Assembly: GCA_946184215.1 (NCBI GenBank)
Contig: CAMHER010000098.1
Location: 1 to 7,294 of the forward strand
Length of the DNA: 7,294 bases
Source of the DNA: an uncultured Clostridia bacterium
GTDB taxonomy: Bacteria > Bacillota > Clostridia > Oscillospirales > Oscillospiraceae
Reading direction: 5' to 3'
Position 1 is the stretch's first letter. Each line of letters opens with the position of its first letter. Both the position numbers and the translations under genes were made by a program. Positions 1 through 7,294 of this stretch are shown one piece after another. A model generated the notes under the pieces. That model was given only the letters and a program-made list of their open reading frames with translations, searched no databases and was not told the DNA's origin.

Positions 1-628
1 CGCCCGCAGCGGCCAGATCTTCCTCGCTAAGCTCATAGTAGGCGAGGATCTTCTGGGTATACTGGCCGACGGGAACGTCGCTGTTGCCCATGGCCATGAG
101 CACGTCGCCGCTCTTCAGCAGCTCGGCGAGCTGGTCAAAGGATTCGATCCCCTTGGGGTTGCCCTCGGGAACGACCAGAACGACCTTGTTCTCAAGCAGA
201 TTGATGCGGCTGCCCTGCAGAACAAAGTCCAGTCCCTCGGTGTTGACTTCTGCGCTTGCGGTGCTGTCGAGCTGGTTCATCTGCTTCTGACCGGCGGAGA
301 TGAACAGATCGCACTCGGCTCCCTCCTGGATCTGGGTCTTGAGCGTGCCGGAGGAGTCGAAGTTGTAGGTGATCTTGACGCCGGGATTCGCGGCCTCGTA
401 CAGGTCCCTAATCTTCGTGAGCGTTTCGGTCATCGAGGCGGCGGCAAAGACGATCAGCTCGACCTCTTCCGCGGAGGCAGGCTCTTCCGCCGGAGCGGCC
501 TCCTCGACCGGCTGCTCCGCGGCTTCCTCCGCCGGTGTCTGGGGCGCAGCGGGTGCGCTTTGCCCGCCGCAGGCTGCCAGCGCAAAAATCATCGTCAGCG
601 TCAGCAGCAGCGCAAGGGATTTTTTCAT
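1..628 (-). CDS. modA: ModA, molybdate ABC transporter substrate-binding lipoprotein (C-terminus beyond window)
   Basis: Periplasmic-type binding protein that captures molybdate (or tungstate) outside the membrane and hands it to a ModB/ModC importer. I translated 209 residues from the ATG at 628; the frame is open to the window edge. A basic start (MKKS) and hydrophobic stretch lead to a lipobox LAAC with the lipidated Cys at residue 20, so it should be membrane-anchored. A Glu/Ala/Pro-rich linker (about 26-57) follows. The mature domain has family motifs: FAAASMTE (61-68) and FDSSGTLKTQ (90-99), whose Ser65 and Ser93 fit the oxyanion ligands, then CDLFISAG (106-113) and a SDVPVGQYTQKIL segment near the end. 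Ribosome binding site AAAGGAGG lies 8 bases before the start. It is last in a minus-strand run of Moco genes and has its own promoter. modB/modC are expected past the window start. Family call is firm; molybdate versus tungstate is not decided by sequence. Confidence 0.95.
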   Translation of the reverse strand, partial: MKKSLALLLTLTMIFALAACGGQSAPAAPQTPAEEAAEQPVEEAAPAEEPASAEEVELIVFAAASMTETLTKIRDLYEAANPGVKITYNFDSSGTLKTQIQEGAECDLFISAGQKQMNQLDSTASAEVNTEGLDFVLQGSRINLLENKVVLVVPEGNPKGIESFDQLAELLKSGDVLMAMGNSDVPVGQYTQKILAYYELSEEDLAAAG

Positions 629-665
629 GCGGTTTTCCTCCTTTTCCCGTGTTTCAGGGAAGATA

Positions 666-693
666 TTTATATAAACACGCCTTTACGTGTCTA
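666..693 (-). promoter_or_regulatory. Sigma-A-type promoter of modA
   Basis: On the minus strand, -35 TAGACA (693-688; 5 of 6 to TTGACA), a 16-base spacer and -10 TATAAA (671-666; 5 of 6 to TATAAT). A start site near 659 would leave a leader of about 30 bases holding the AAAGGAGG site. It would let modA be transcribed separately from the Moco genes upstream. Confidence 0.6.
675..690 (-). repeat. Inverted repeat inside the modA promoter spacer
   Basis: ACACG (675-679) and CGTGT (686-690) form a perfect 5-bp inverted repeat around CCTTTA. In a minus-strand transcript the stem extends to 7 bp with one G-U pair (AGACACG/CGUGUUU). It fills most of the spacer between the modA -35 and -10 and touches the -35, a usual place for an operator. 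It could instead be a weak hairpin after the upstream gene, but the bases after it are a mixed A/T run, not a T-tract. No regulator is identified. Confidence 0.35.
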
Positions 694-720
694 TACCGAA
701 AGAAAACAGCCGGCTTGGAA

Positions 721-1746
721 TCAGGTGCCTTTTCCGAAGCCGCAGTTGGGGAAGTGGCAGACCGGGCAGTTGAGACACAGCCCGCCGTGGCCGAGGGCGG
801 CAAGCTGCTCCTTCGTGATCGGCGTGTCGGTCACGAGATAGGGCAGCAGCAGGTCGAAGATCGTGCGTCTGGCATACATCACGCAGCCCGGCAGCCCGCA
901 GACCGGCCGACCGTCCGGCATATAGGAGACCAGAAACATCGCGCCCGGCAGCACGGGAGCGCCGTAGGAGACGATGTTTGCCCCGGTGTTGCGGATGGCA
1001 AGCGGCGTCTTGTCGTCGGGGTCCACGCTCATGCCGCCGCTGCAGAACACCATCTCGCAGCCCTTATCCAGCATATCCAGCACCGCGGCGGTGATCGCCT
1101 CGTGGTTATCGTCCAGAATGACGTGCTCGGTCATTGTGCAGCCAAACTCCGACAGCTTCTGCTCGATCACGGGTGTAAAGGTGTCCTGGATCCGGCCGTG
1201 GAAAACCTCGCTGCCGGTGGTGACGACACCGTAGTTCCGGGGCCGTACGGGGACCAGACGCATCAGCGGCGTATCCCCTGCAAGTTCCTTTGCCTTTTCC
1301 ATCCGCTCCTTTTTGATCACCAGCGGGATCACGCGGGTCCCGCAGAGCTTTTCGCCTTTTTTCACCATAAAGCCGGAGGCGCGGGTGGCGATCATCATGT
1401 CGCCCAGGGCATTGATGGCGCGCAGCCGCTCAATGTCGATCAGCAGCAGCCCGTCGATTTCGGCGATCAGCTCGATCTTGCCCTCCTTCGGCTCGGTGGC
1501 GCGCATATGCTCACCGATGCAGATGTCGCGCAGGATCACGGCGGCCTCGTCCTCGTGGAGCATGGTCTCGTCGTTTTCCCAGATGTACAGGTGCTCCTTG
1601 CCCACACTCAGCAGCACAGGGATATCCTCGCTTTGCACGATGTGTCCCTTGCGGAACACAGGGCCCTTTTTCTCGCCCTTGATGATCTGGGTGATGTCGT
1701 GGCACAGCACATGGCCGACCGCGTCTTCCGTTCTCACAAGCTTCAT
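721..1746 (-). CDS. MoeA/MogA-type molybdopterin-binding protein with C-terminal four-cysteine cluster
   Basis: A 341-residue cytosolic protein of the Moco biosynthesis family. The N-terminal part (about 1-165) resembles MoeA-like sequence (GHVLCHDIT at 11-19, FRKGH at 31-35). The MogA/MoeA fold (about 171-305) holds TTGSE (176-180), SGGMSVDPDDKT (236-247), PGAMFL (267-272) and GLPG (284-287), which match the molybdopterin-binding and acidic catalytic loops of the family. It is shorter than a full MoeA (about 400), so its exact step, adenylation or Mo insertion, is uncertain. The last 20 residues carry Cys324, Cys327, Cys330 and Cys335 in a CX2CX2CX4C pattern that could bind Zn or an Fe-S cluster; E. 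coli MoeA and MogA lack such a tail as I recall them. Ribosome binding site GAGGAGG precedes the ATG, and the gene starts 18 bases after the phosphatase/HD gene, so they are co-transcribed. Confidence 0.88.
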   Translation of the reverse strand: MKLVRTEDAVGHVLCHDITQIIKGEKKGPVFRKGHIVQSEDIPVLLSVGKEHLYIWENDETMLHEDEAAVILRDICIGEHMRATEPKEGKIELIAEIDGLLLIDIERLRAINALGDMMIATRASGFMVKKGEKLCGTRVIPLVIKKERMEKAKELAGDTPLMRLVPVRPRNYGVVTTGSEVFHGRIQDTFTPVIEQKLSEFGCTMTEHVILDDNHEAITAAVLDMLDKGCEMVFCSGGMSVDPDDKTPLAIRNTGANIVSYGAPVLPGAMFLVSYMPDGRPVCGLPGCVMYARRTIFDLLLPYLVTDTPITKEQLAALGHGGLCLNCPVCHFPNCGFGKGT

Positions 1747-1764
1747 GGAATTGCCTCCTCTTTA

Positions 1765-2811
1765 TCATATCCGTTCGGCTCCGCAGAGCCGGTTGATCTC
1801 TTCCTTCAGCTTCCTGGCTGTCTTCTCGCGCCGCGCATGCGCAGCCCTGGCCTCGGCCGTTTTGCATTTTTCCAGGCTGGCGGCGAAGCGCTCGTCCAGA
1901 CTCACGCGCTCGCTCCCGCGCACGGCCTTGTCGGCAAGAAAAACCAGGGCGGCTTCATTGAGCTCCGCGCTGTCGGGATCGGTGTGCTGGCGGACGATTT
2001 CCGCCTCGGAAACATAGCCCAGCTCCCGCAGCCACGCCCCGCCGACGGCGGCGTGATCCTTCTCGCCCTTGGCCAGATCGTGCAGCAGCGCGGCAGCGTG
2101 GACGGAAGCGGCGTCAAGCGCGACGCCCCGGCTCTGCAGATCAAGACACAGCTCGTCTGCAAGCGCGGCGACGGCGCGGCAGTGGGCAGCAAGCGCGGCA
2201 TCTGCCCCGGCGGCGGAGAGCATCGCCAGGCACAGCTCGTCTGTCAGCTCCGGCCGCGGTACCCGACCGGCCTCCCGCAGACGCAGAGAGCCGCCTTCTT
2301 CTTCGAAAAAGCTCAGAGAGGTGTAGCCCAGCGCGCTGCGGTGCCCGGCAAGGGCGGCAATGGAACCCTTGTGGCTGACGATGGCAATGTCGCCCTCGCT
2401 CTCACGCACGCAGCGCAGTACGGCCTCCTGCATCCTTGCCCGGAGGGCCTCGCCGCTCTCCGCTCCGTCGGGCAGCAGGGAGGGGTTTTCTTCCCGCGCG
2501 GCATACAGCGCAGGATAGCGGGCCATGATCTCGCGGAACGAAAGCCCGTCCCAGACGCCCATGTCCTGCTCCTCCAGCCCCGGCATGATCCGGATCTCCC
2601 GGCCGAGCGGCCTCGCTGTCTCGATCGCGCGGACAAGACGGCTTGCAAAGACTGCCTGCACGCCGCAAAGCTCGTCCGCAAAGGGCAGCCTCGCGGCCTG
2701 GATGCGGCCGAGACGGCCCAGCGGGAAATCACTCCGCCCTCCGACGCACCAGCGCTCGCCGAGAGGGATGTCCGGCATCGCATGCCGGATGAGAATGACG
2801 CGCCTGCTCAC
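1765..2811 (-). CDS. Histidine phosphatase-HD domain fusion protein
   Basis: A 348-residue cytosolic protein with two hydrolase domains. Residues 1-180 form a histidine phosphatase (phosphoglycerate mutase-like) domain: IRHAMP (8-13) with nucleophile His10, SRLVRAIETA (58-66) with Arg58/Arg61, Glu81 before QDMGVWDG, and SHKGS (146-150) with the second His147. The usual RHG motif is RHA here. Residues about 205-300 look like an HD metal-dependent phosphohydrolase: His210, His244-Asp245 in LLHDLAKGE, His253, His276 and Asp294. The C-terminal 40 residues are charged and probably helical. The start is GTG at 2811, and GTGA overlaps the TGA stop of the nucleotidyltransferase, with only a weak GACGAG ahead, so translation is probably coupled. 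Substrate unknown; phosphatase plus HD chemistry beside a Moco nucleotidyltransferase suggests a nucleotide, cofactor intermediate or signal. Domain calls are good; the role is inference. Confidence 0.85.
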   Translation of the reverse strand: MSRRVILIRHAMPDIPLGERWCVGGRSDFPLGRLGRIQAARLPFADELCGVQAVFASRLVRAIETARPLGREIRIMPGLEEQDMGVWDGLSFREIMARYPALYAAREENPSLLPDGAESGEALRARMQEAVLRCVRESEGDIAIVSHKGSIAALAGHRSALGYTSLSFFEEEGGSLRLREAGRVPRPELTDELCLAMLSAAGADAALAAHCRAVAALADELCLDLQSRGVALDAASVHAAALLHDLAKGEKDHAAVGGAWLRELGYVSEAEIVRQHTDPDSAELNEAALVFLADKAVRGSERVSLDERFAASLEKCKTAEARAAHARREKTARKLKEEINRLCGAERI

Positions 2812-3731
2812 AGCTCGTCACCGAAACAGGCGTCAAACAGCTCTTTGGCCTGCCGGCGCAGCTCCGCGGAATAGCGCTCATAGCAGCCCAGCAGCCGCTT
2901 TCCGCGCTCGGTCAGGCGGCTCTCTCCGCCGCTGGCACCGCCCTGGCTGCGTTCCAGCAGCGGAAAATGGAGCTGCGATTCCAACGCCCGGATGATGTTC
3001 CAGCCGCCGGAATAGGAGATCTGCATCCGCTCACAGGCGTGACGCACCGAGCCGGTCTCCTCCACCAGAGAGAGGAGCATGGCGGTTTTTTCGTCAAAAA
3101 AAGGTTTTTCCCGGCTCAGCGAAATACCGATCTCCGGGCGGATGAGCTGTTCGTTGTGATAGGCCAGCAGCGCGGCATAGTCTGCGGGCGTGTCGGCGTC
3201 GTGCAGGATGCCGGGATCCTCCACTTCGATTTCCGTCATGGTCTCGCCGCAGCGGCGGATCGCGCCCTGAAGGCCGCCCTCACCGCTGTCGGAGAGGATC
3301 CGGTCAAGCAGGGAAGAGGCGATCAGCAGCGGGTGCCCGGTCTGCCCCTCGCAGACGGGACAGCAGAGCGCTGCGTCGGATTCGATCAGCTTTGTGACCG
3401 TAAGAGAGGTGAAAAGCGGAATATCCACCGGCGTGAAAAGCACCCGGTCGCACTTATCCCGCAGATAGGCCAGCCCGATCTTGGCCGAATCGAACATCTG
3501 CGTGGTCTCGTAGTTTTCGTTGCGCAGGAACACCAGCCCGCAGTTGGCCAGATGCCGTTCCAGCAGCGGGGCGTTATAGCCCGTGACCACGGCGATGCGC
3601 GTTATGCCGGCCTGATGGAAGGTGGCCACGATGCGCTGCGCGATGGTGATGGAGCCGATATTCAGCATCGGTTTGAAATCTCCCATCCGCGAGGACATCC
3701 CCGCGGCTACGATAACGGCGCCGATCTGCAT
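2808..3731 (-). CDS. MocA-like molybdenum cofactor nucleotidyltransferase fused to a ModE-type winged-helix domain
   Basis: A 307-residue fusion. Residues 1-190 are an NTP transferase: AAGMSSRMG (9-17) and Lys20 form the nucleotide loop, PVDIP (101-105) holds metal ligand Asp103, GQTGHP (129-134) is the MocA-type motif, and DADTPADY (178-185) closes the domain. AAG, rather than the MobA-type LAGG, and a Mop gene nearby point to CTP:molybdopterin cytidylyl transfer, the last step for the cytosine dinucleotide cofactor. Residues about 199-290 match the DNA-binding half of ModE: GSVRHACERMQISYSGGW (227-244), then LLERSQGGASGG (258-269), LTERGKRLL (273-281). The molybdate-sensing MOP domains of ModE are absent. 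It may therefore both make the cofactor and bind DNA; the DNA role is inference. GGAGGTGA (3745-3738) precedes the ATG at 3731, so this is the first gene of its operon. I recall related proteins named 'DVU_1551 family NTP transferase' near a Desulfovibrio Mop homologue, unchecked. Confidence 0.9.
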   Translation of the reverse strand: MQIGAVIVAAGMSSRMGDFKPMLNIGSITIAQRIVATFHQAGITRIAVVTGYNAPLLERHLANCGLVFLRNENYETTQMFDSAKIGLAYLRDKCDRVLFTPVDIPLFTSLTVTKLIESDAALCCPVCEGQTGHPLLIASSLLDRILSDSGEGGLQGAIRRCGETMTEIEVEDPGILHDADTPADYAALLAYHNEQLIRPEIGISLSREKPFFDEKTAMLLSLVEETGSVRHACERMQISYSGGWNIIRALESQLHFPLLERSQGGASGGESRLTERGKRLLGCYERYSAELRRQAKELFDACFGDEL

Positions 3732-3786
3732 GAAAACTCACCTCCGTGAAAAGCGAATTGCAAAAATAAACATTTCGACATTTTGT

Positions 3787-3815
3787 ATTATACGCCTGCA
3801 CTTTAGAAATGTAAA
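3787..3815 (-). promoter_or_regulatory. Sigma-A promoter of the minus-strand Moco operon
   Basis: On the minus strand, -35 TTTACA (3815-3810; 5 of 6), a 17-base spacer and a perfect -10 TATAAT (3792-3787). A start site near 3780 leaves a leader of about 50 bases ending with GGAGGTGA before the nucleotidyltransferase ATG. It probably drives the genes from 3731 downward. It is back-to-back with the plus-strand promoter: the two -35 boxes are only 11 bases apart, so one bound regulator could affect both. Confidence 0.8.
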
Positions 3816-3826
3816 GGGGGAAAGAC

Positions 3827-3855
3827 TGTACAAAAGGATCGTTATGCCGTATAAT
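3827..3855 (+). promoter_or_regulatory. Sigma-A promoter of the TylF-type methyltransferase gene
   Basis: -35 TGTACA (3827-3832; 4 of 6), a 17-base spacer and a perfect -10 TATAAT (3850-3855). A start site near 3862 leaves a short leader with the GGAGGC ribosome binding site at 3871. It points away from the Moco operon. Confidence 0.75.
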
Positions 3856-3857
3856 CG
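3838..3857. promoter_or_regulatory. Possible ModE-like operator over the plus-strand -10
   Basis: ATCGTTAT (3838-3845), then GCCG, then TATAATCG (3850-3857). The left half fits the E. coli ModE half-site ATCGNTAT as I recall it; the right half, read on the other strand, is CGATTATA, which matches only with a one-base gap. It overlaps the -10 of the methyltransferase promoter and lies next to the gene encoding the ModE-type domain. A perfect TATAAT box biases the right half, so the match may be chance. Confidence 0.3.
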
Positions 3858-3883
3858 GCTTCAAAGAAAAGGAGGCTGAAACG

Positions 3884-4837
3884 ATGAAGCTGTATATCTG
3901 GGGCACCGGCTGCGGAGCCGGGGATCTGGTGGACCGATGGTTCGACCCGGCCGAGATCGAGGCCTTCATTGACAGTCAGCCGTCCGGCGCGAGCTTTCTC
4001 GGACGACGCGTACTGCGCCCGGAGGAAGTTTCTGCGGACGAAGAGGCGCTGATCCTGGTGGCCAGCCGCCAGACGGACGAGATCGCCAGCCTTGCTGCCG
4101 CGTGCGGCATTGCGTCGGAGAGGCTGCTTTTCCTGAAAAACAACTGGCAGCTTCGTGACCGCAATGCGCCGTACCCGAGCAATACCGCGCTTCCCGCGGG
4201 ACTGCTTGAGGAGCTCGGCAAGCCGCCGCGCAAGGTGCGCGATCCGCTGTGGGCGTCCGGCGGTCCGCTCTCCGAACGGGACCTGGAAAACGATACGGTG
4301 CGCGTGCGCACGCTGGAGGCACTCTGCCGGGAGCTTGACAGCGTTCCCGGCGCGGCGGCGGAGCTGGGCGTTTACCGCGGCGCCTTTGCCCGCTGCATCA
4401 ACCTGCTGCTGCCGGAGCGGACGCTGTACCTGTTTGACACCTTCAGCGGCTTTGCAAAGGAAGAGGCGGCGTCCTGCGCCCCCGGCTTTGCCGCCGCCCA
4501 CGAGAACACCGCGGCCGAGCGGGTGCTCTCCCTGCTGCCGTACCCGGAGCGGGCGATCCTCCGTCCCGGCCTGTTTCCCGGCACGGCCTCTGGCCTGGAG
4601 GACGAGCGCTTCTGCCTCGTCTCGCTTGACGTGGATCTGGAGGAGAGCACGCTCTCCGGGCTGCACTTTTTCCTGCCGCGGCTCTCGCCCGGGGGCTATC
4701 TGCTGCTGCACGACTGTCTTTCACCCGCGCTTCCGGGGGTGCGTGCCGCCCTGCGGCGCTATGAGCAGGAGACCGGCTCCCGCCTGCACAAGGTTCCGCT
4801 CTGCGATATCAACGGAACAGTGGTAATATCTGCATAG
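3884..4837 (+). CDS. TylF/MycF-family SAM-dependent methyltransferase with N-terminal Rossmann-like domain
   Basis: A 317-residue cytosolic protein. The C-terminal part (about 135-317) matches the TylF/MycF O-methyltransferase family, known for methylating sugars in macrolide and surface-glycan pathways: AELGVYRG (159-166) is SAM motif I, DTFSGF (185-190) follows, LVSLDVDLEEST (245-256) holds Asp249/Asp251 as likely metal ligands, and SPGGYLLLHDC (268-278) has Asp277. The first 95 residues look like a separate small Rossmann-type unit (YIWGTGCGAGDLV at 4-16, FIDS at 28-31, GRRVLRPEEV at 40-49), as found in front of some FkbM or sugar-modifying enzymes. Classic TylF is about 250 residues, so this domain is extra. 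GGAGGC at 3871 fixes the ATG. It is a single-gene unit with its own promoter and terminator. Substrate unknown; a link to the Moco genes rests on position only. Confidence 0.85.
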   Translation: MKLYIWGTGCGAGDLVDRWFDPAEIEAFIDSQPSGASFLGRRVLRPEEVSADEEALILVASRQTDEIASLAAACGIASERLLFLKNNWQLRDRNAPYPSNTALPAGLLEELGKPPRKVRDPLWASGGPLSERDLENDTVRVRTLEALCRELDSVPGAAAELGVYRGAFARCINLLLPERTLYLFDTFSGFAKEEAASCAPGFAAAHENTAAERVLSLLPYPERAILRPGLFPGTASGLEDERFCLVSLDVDLEESTLSGLHFFLPRLSPGGYLLLHDCLSPALPGVRAALRRYEQETGSRLHKVPLCDINGTVVISA

Positions 4838-4873
4838 AACGACAGGTTTCAACCAGACCGGCTTGTATAGTTT

Positions 4874-4916
4874 CAACAAAAAGCAATTCGCAAGTTCTGC
4901 GAATTGCTTTTTGTTG
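4874..4916 (+). terminator. Intrinsic terminator after the methyltransferase gene
   Basis: A 19-bp perfect inverted repeat (4874-4892 and 4898-4916) with a 5-base loop AGTTC. The stem has a GC-containing core (GCAATTCGCA) flanked by an A5 tract on the left and a T5 tract on the right, so a transcript from either strand would end in a U-run. It starts 37 bases after the methyltransferase stop and separates that gene from the mop unit. Confidence 0.93.
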
Positions 4917-4920
4917 TAAC

Positions 4921-4950
4921 TTGAACCTTCCGTTTTTTGAAGCGTATCAT
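4921..4950 (+). promoter_or_regulatory. Candidate promoter of the small-protein/mop unit
   Basis: -35 TTGAAC (4921-4926; 4 of 6), an 18-base spacer and -10 TATCAT (4945-4950; 5 of 6), directly after the terminator. A start site near 4957 would leave a leader of about 30 bases. A promoter is needed here because the terminator isolates the unit, but overlapping A/T-rich hexamers (such as TATAAC at 4950-4955) make the exact boxes uncertain. Confidence 0.45.
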
Positions 4951-4985
4951 ATAACTGTAAAGATATGCGAGAGAGGGCGATTCCC

Positions 4986-5243
4986 ATGGAGAACGAATTG
5001 TTTGAGCTTTCGGCCGACAGCGTGATCGTCGAGGTCACCGATCCGAAGACCGGCAAGGTCTATCGCCGCGAGCTGCCCATTGAGTTTTATGAAAACGCCA
5101 ATTTCCTGCGCCTGCGGGGCGAAAATATGGACGGCAGCCTTTCGCAGCTCGTGTTTTACACGCCGCGGGGGATCGAGCGCGTGCGCGATCTGACCGGCAA
5201 GGGCCCGGACAAGGACCCCTGCGGCGGCCACAGCCATTCGTGA
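4986..5243 (+). CDS. Small protein of unknown function preceding mop, with Cys/His C-terminal tail
   Basis: An 85-residue soluble protein that I do not recognise. I chose the ATG at 4986 because GAGAGGG lies about 8 bases ahead; an in-frame ATG at 4965 has no ribosome binding site and would add MRERAIP. The body (about 8-65) alternates short hydrophobic and polar segments (SVIVEVTDP, KVYRRELPIEF, QLVFYTP), suggesting a compact beta-rich fold with no signal peptide or membrane span. The tail DPCGGHSHS (77-85) carries Cys79, His82 and His84, a possible metal-binding end. It lies 55 bases before the mop start with no terminator between, so the two are probably co-transcribed. A partner, chaperone or electron-transfer role for the hydroxylase is only a guess from position. 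Confidence 0.75.
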   Translation: MENELFELSADSVIVEVTDPKTGKVYRRELPIEFYENANFLRLRGENMDGSLSQLVFYTPRGIERVRDLTGKGPDKDPCGGHSHS

Positions 5244-5298
5244 GCACCACCTGAAAAGGAAAGCATACAAGTCAAATTCAAAGAGGAGGAGCAAACAC

Positions 5299-7294
<1,996 letters not shown>

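Noticed and set aside
535..2874. A 779-codon plus-strand open frame across three minus-strand genes
   Set aside because: It runs antisense through three well-supported genes, crosses their intergenic gaps, has no ribosome binding site and shows no recognisable motif. GC-rich DNA explains its length.
2967..3749. A 260-codon plus-strand open frame opposite the nucleotidyltransferase gene
   Set aside because: It is antisense to a recognised fusion protein, and its His/Asp/Arg-rich translation has no domain; a shadow.
3842..4711. A 289-codon minus-strand open frame opposite the methyltransferase gene
   Set aside because: It is Arg/Gln-rich without motifs, has no promoter or ribosome binding site, and lies wholly against a gene with clear SAM-binding motifs and start signals.
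4846..4877. Two copies of GTTTCAAC 24 bases apart, considered as CRISPR-like or operator repeats
   Set aside because: Only 8 bases and two copies; the second overlaps the terminator stem. No further copies or spacer pattern.
4965..4985. Upstream ATG at 4965 as the start of the small protein
   Set aside because: No ribosome binding site precedes it, while GAGAGGG is well placed for the ATG at 4986.

Overview
The window looks like chromosomal DNA from a GC-rich anaerobic Clostridia bacterium, probably of the Oscillospiraceae type. This is inferred from strong AGGAGG-type ribosome binding sites, consensus sigma-A promoters, a lipobox ModA and an A-tract/T-tract terminator in otherwise GC-rich DNA; the sequence does not fix the species. 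The theme is molybdenum: uptake of molybdate, making and handling of the molybdenum cofactor (Moco), and a Mop-type molybdenum hydroxylase that uses it.

Left part, minus strand (about 3731 down to 1): a four-gene set read in the order (i) a MocA-like nucleotidyltransferase fused to a ModE-type winged helix, (ii) a histidine-phosphatase plus HD-domain fusion protein starting on GTG inside the previous stop codon, (iii) a MoeA/MogA-type molybdopterin-binding protein ending in a four-cysteine cluster, and (iv) modA, the molybdate-binding lipoprotein, cut off by the window start. modA has its own good promoter with an inverted repeat in the spacer; modB and modC would be expected just outside the window.

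Middle: a 152-bp divergent control region (3732-3883) carries two back-to-back promoters with perfect TATAAT boxes. A ModE-like half-site overlaps the one on the plus strand. That promoter drives a TylF/MycF-type methyltransferase with an extra N-terminal Rossmann-like domain, which is closed by a 19-bp perfect-stem terminator.

Right part, plus strand (4921-7294): a possible promoter, a small unrecognised 85-residue protein with a Cys/His tail, then the first 665 residues of an aldehyde oxidoreductase closely resembling Desulfovibrio gigas Mop, with all eight Fe-S cysteines at the same residue numbers. The catalytic Glu region lies beyond the window.

How they work together (inference): ModA captures molybdate, the MoeA/MogA-like protein helps insert Mo into molybdopterin, the MocA-like enzyme adds CMP to give the cytosine dinucleotide cofactor that Mop-family enzymes carry, and Mop uses it. 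The ModE-like domain fused to the cytidylyltransferase may regulate the locus. The phosphatase/HD protein and the small protein are the least understood members.
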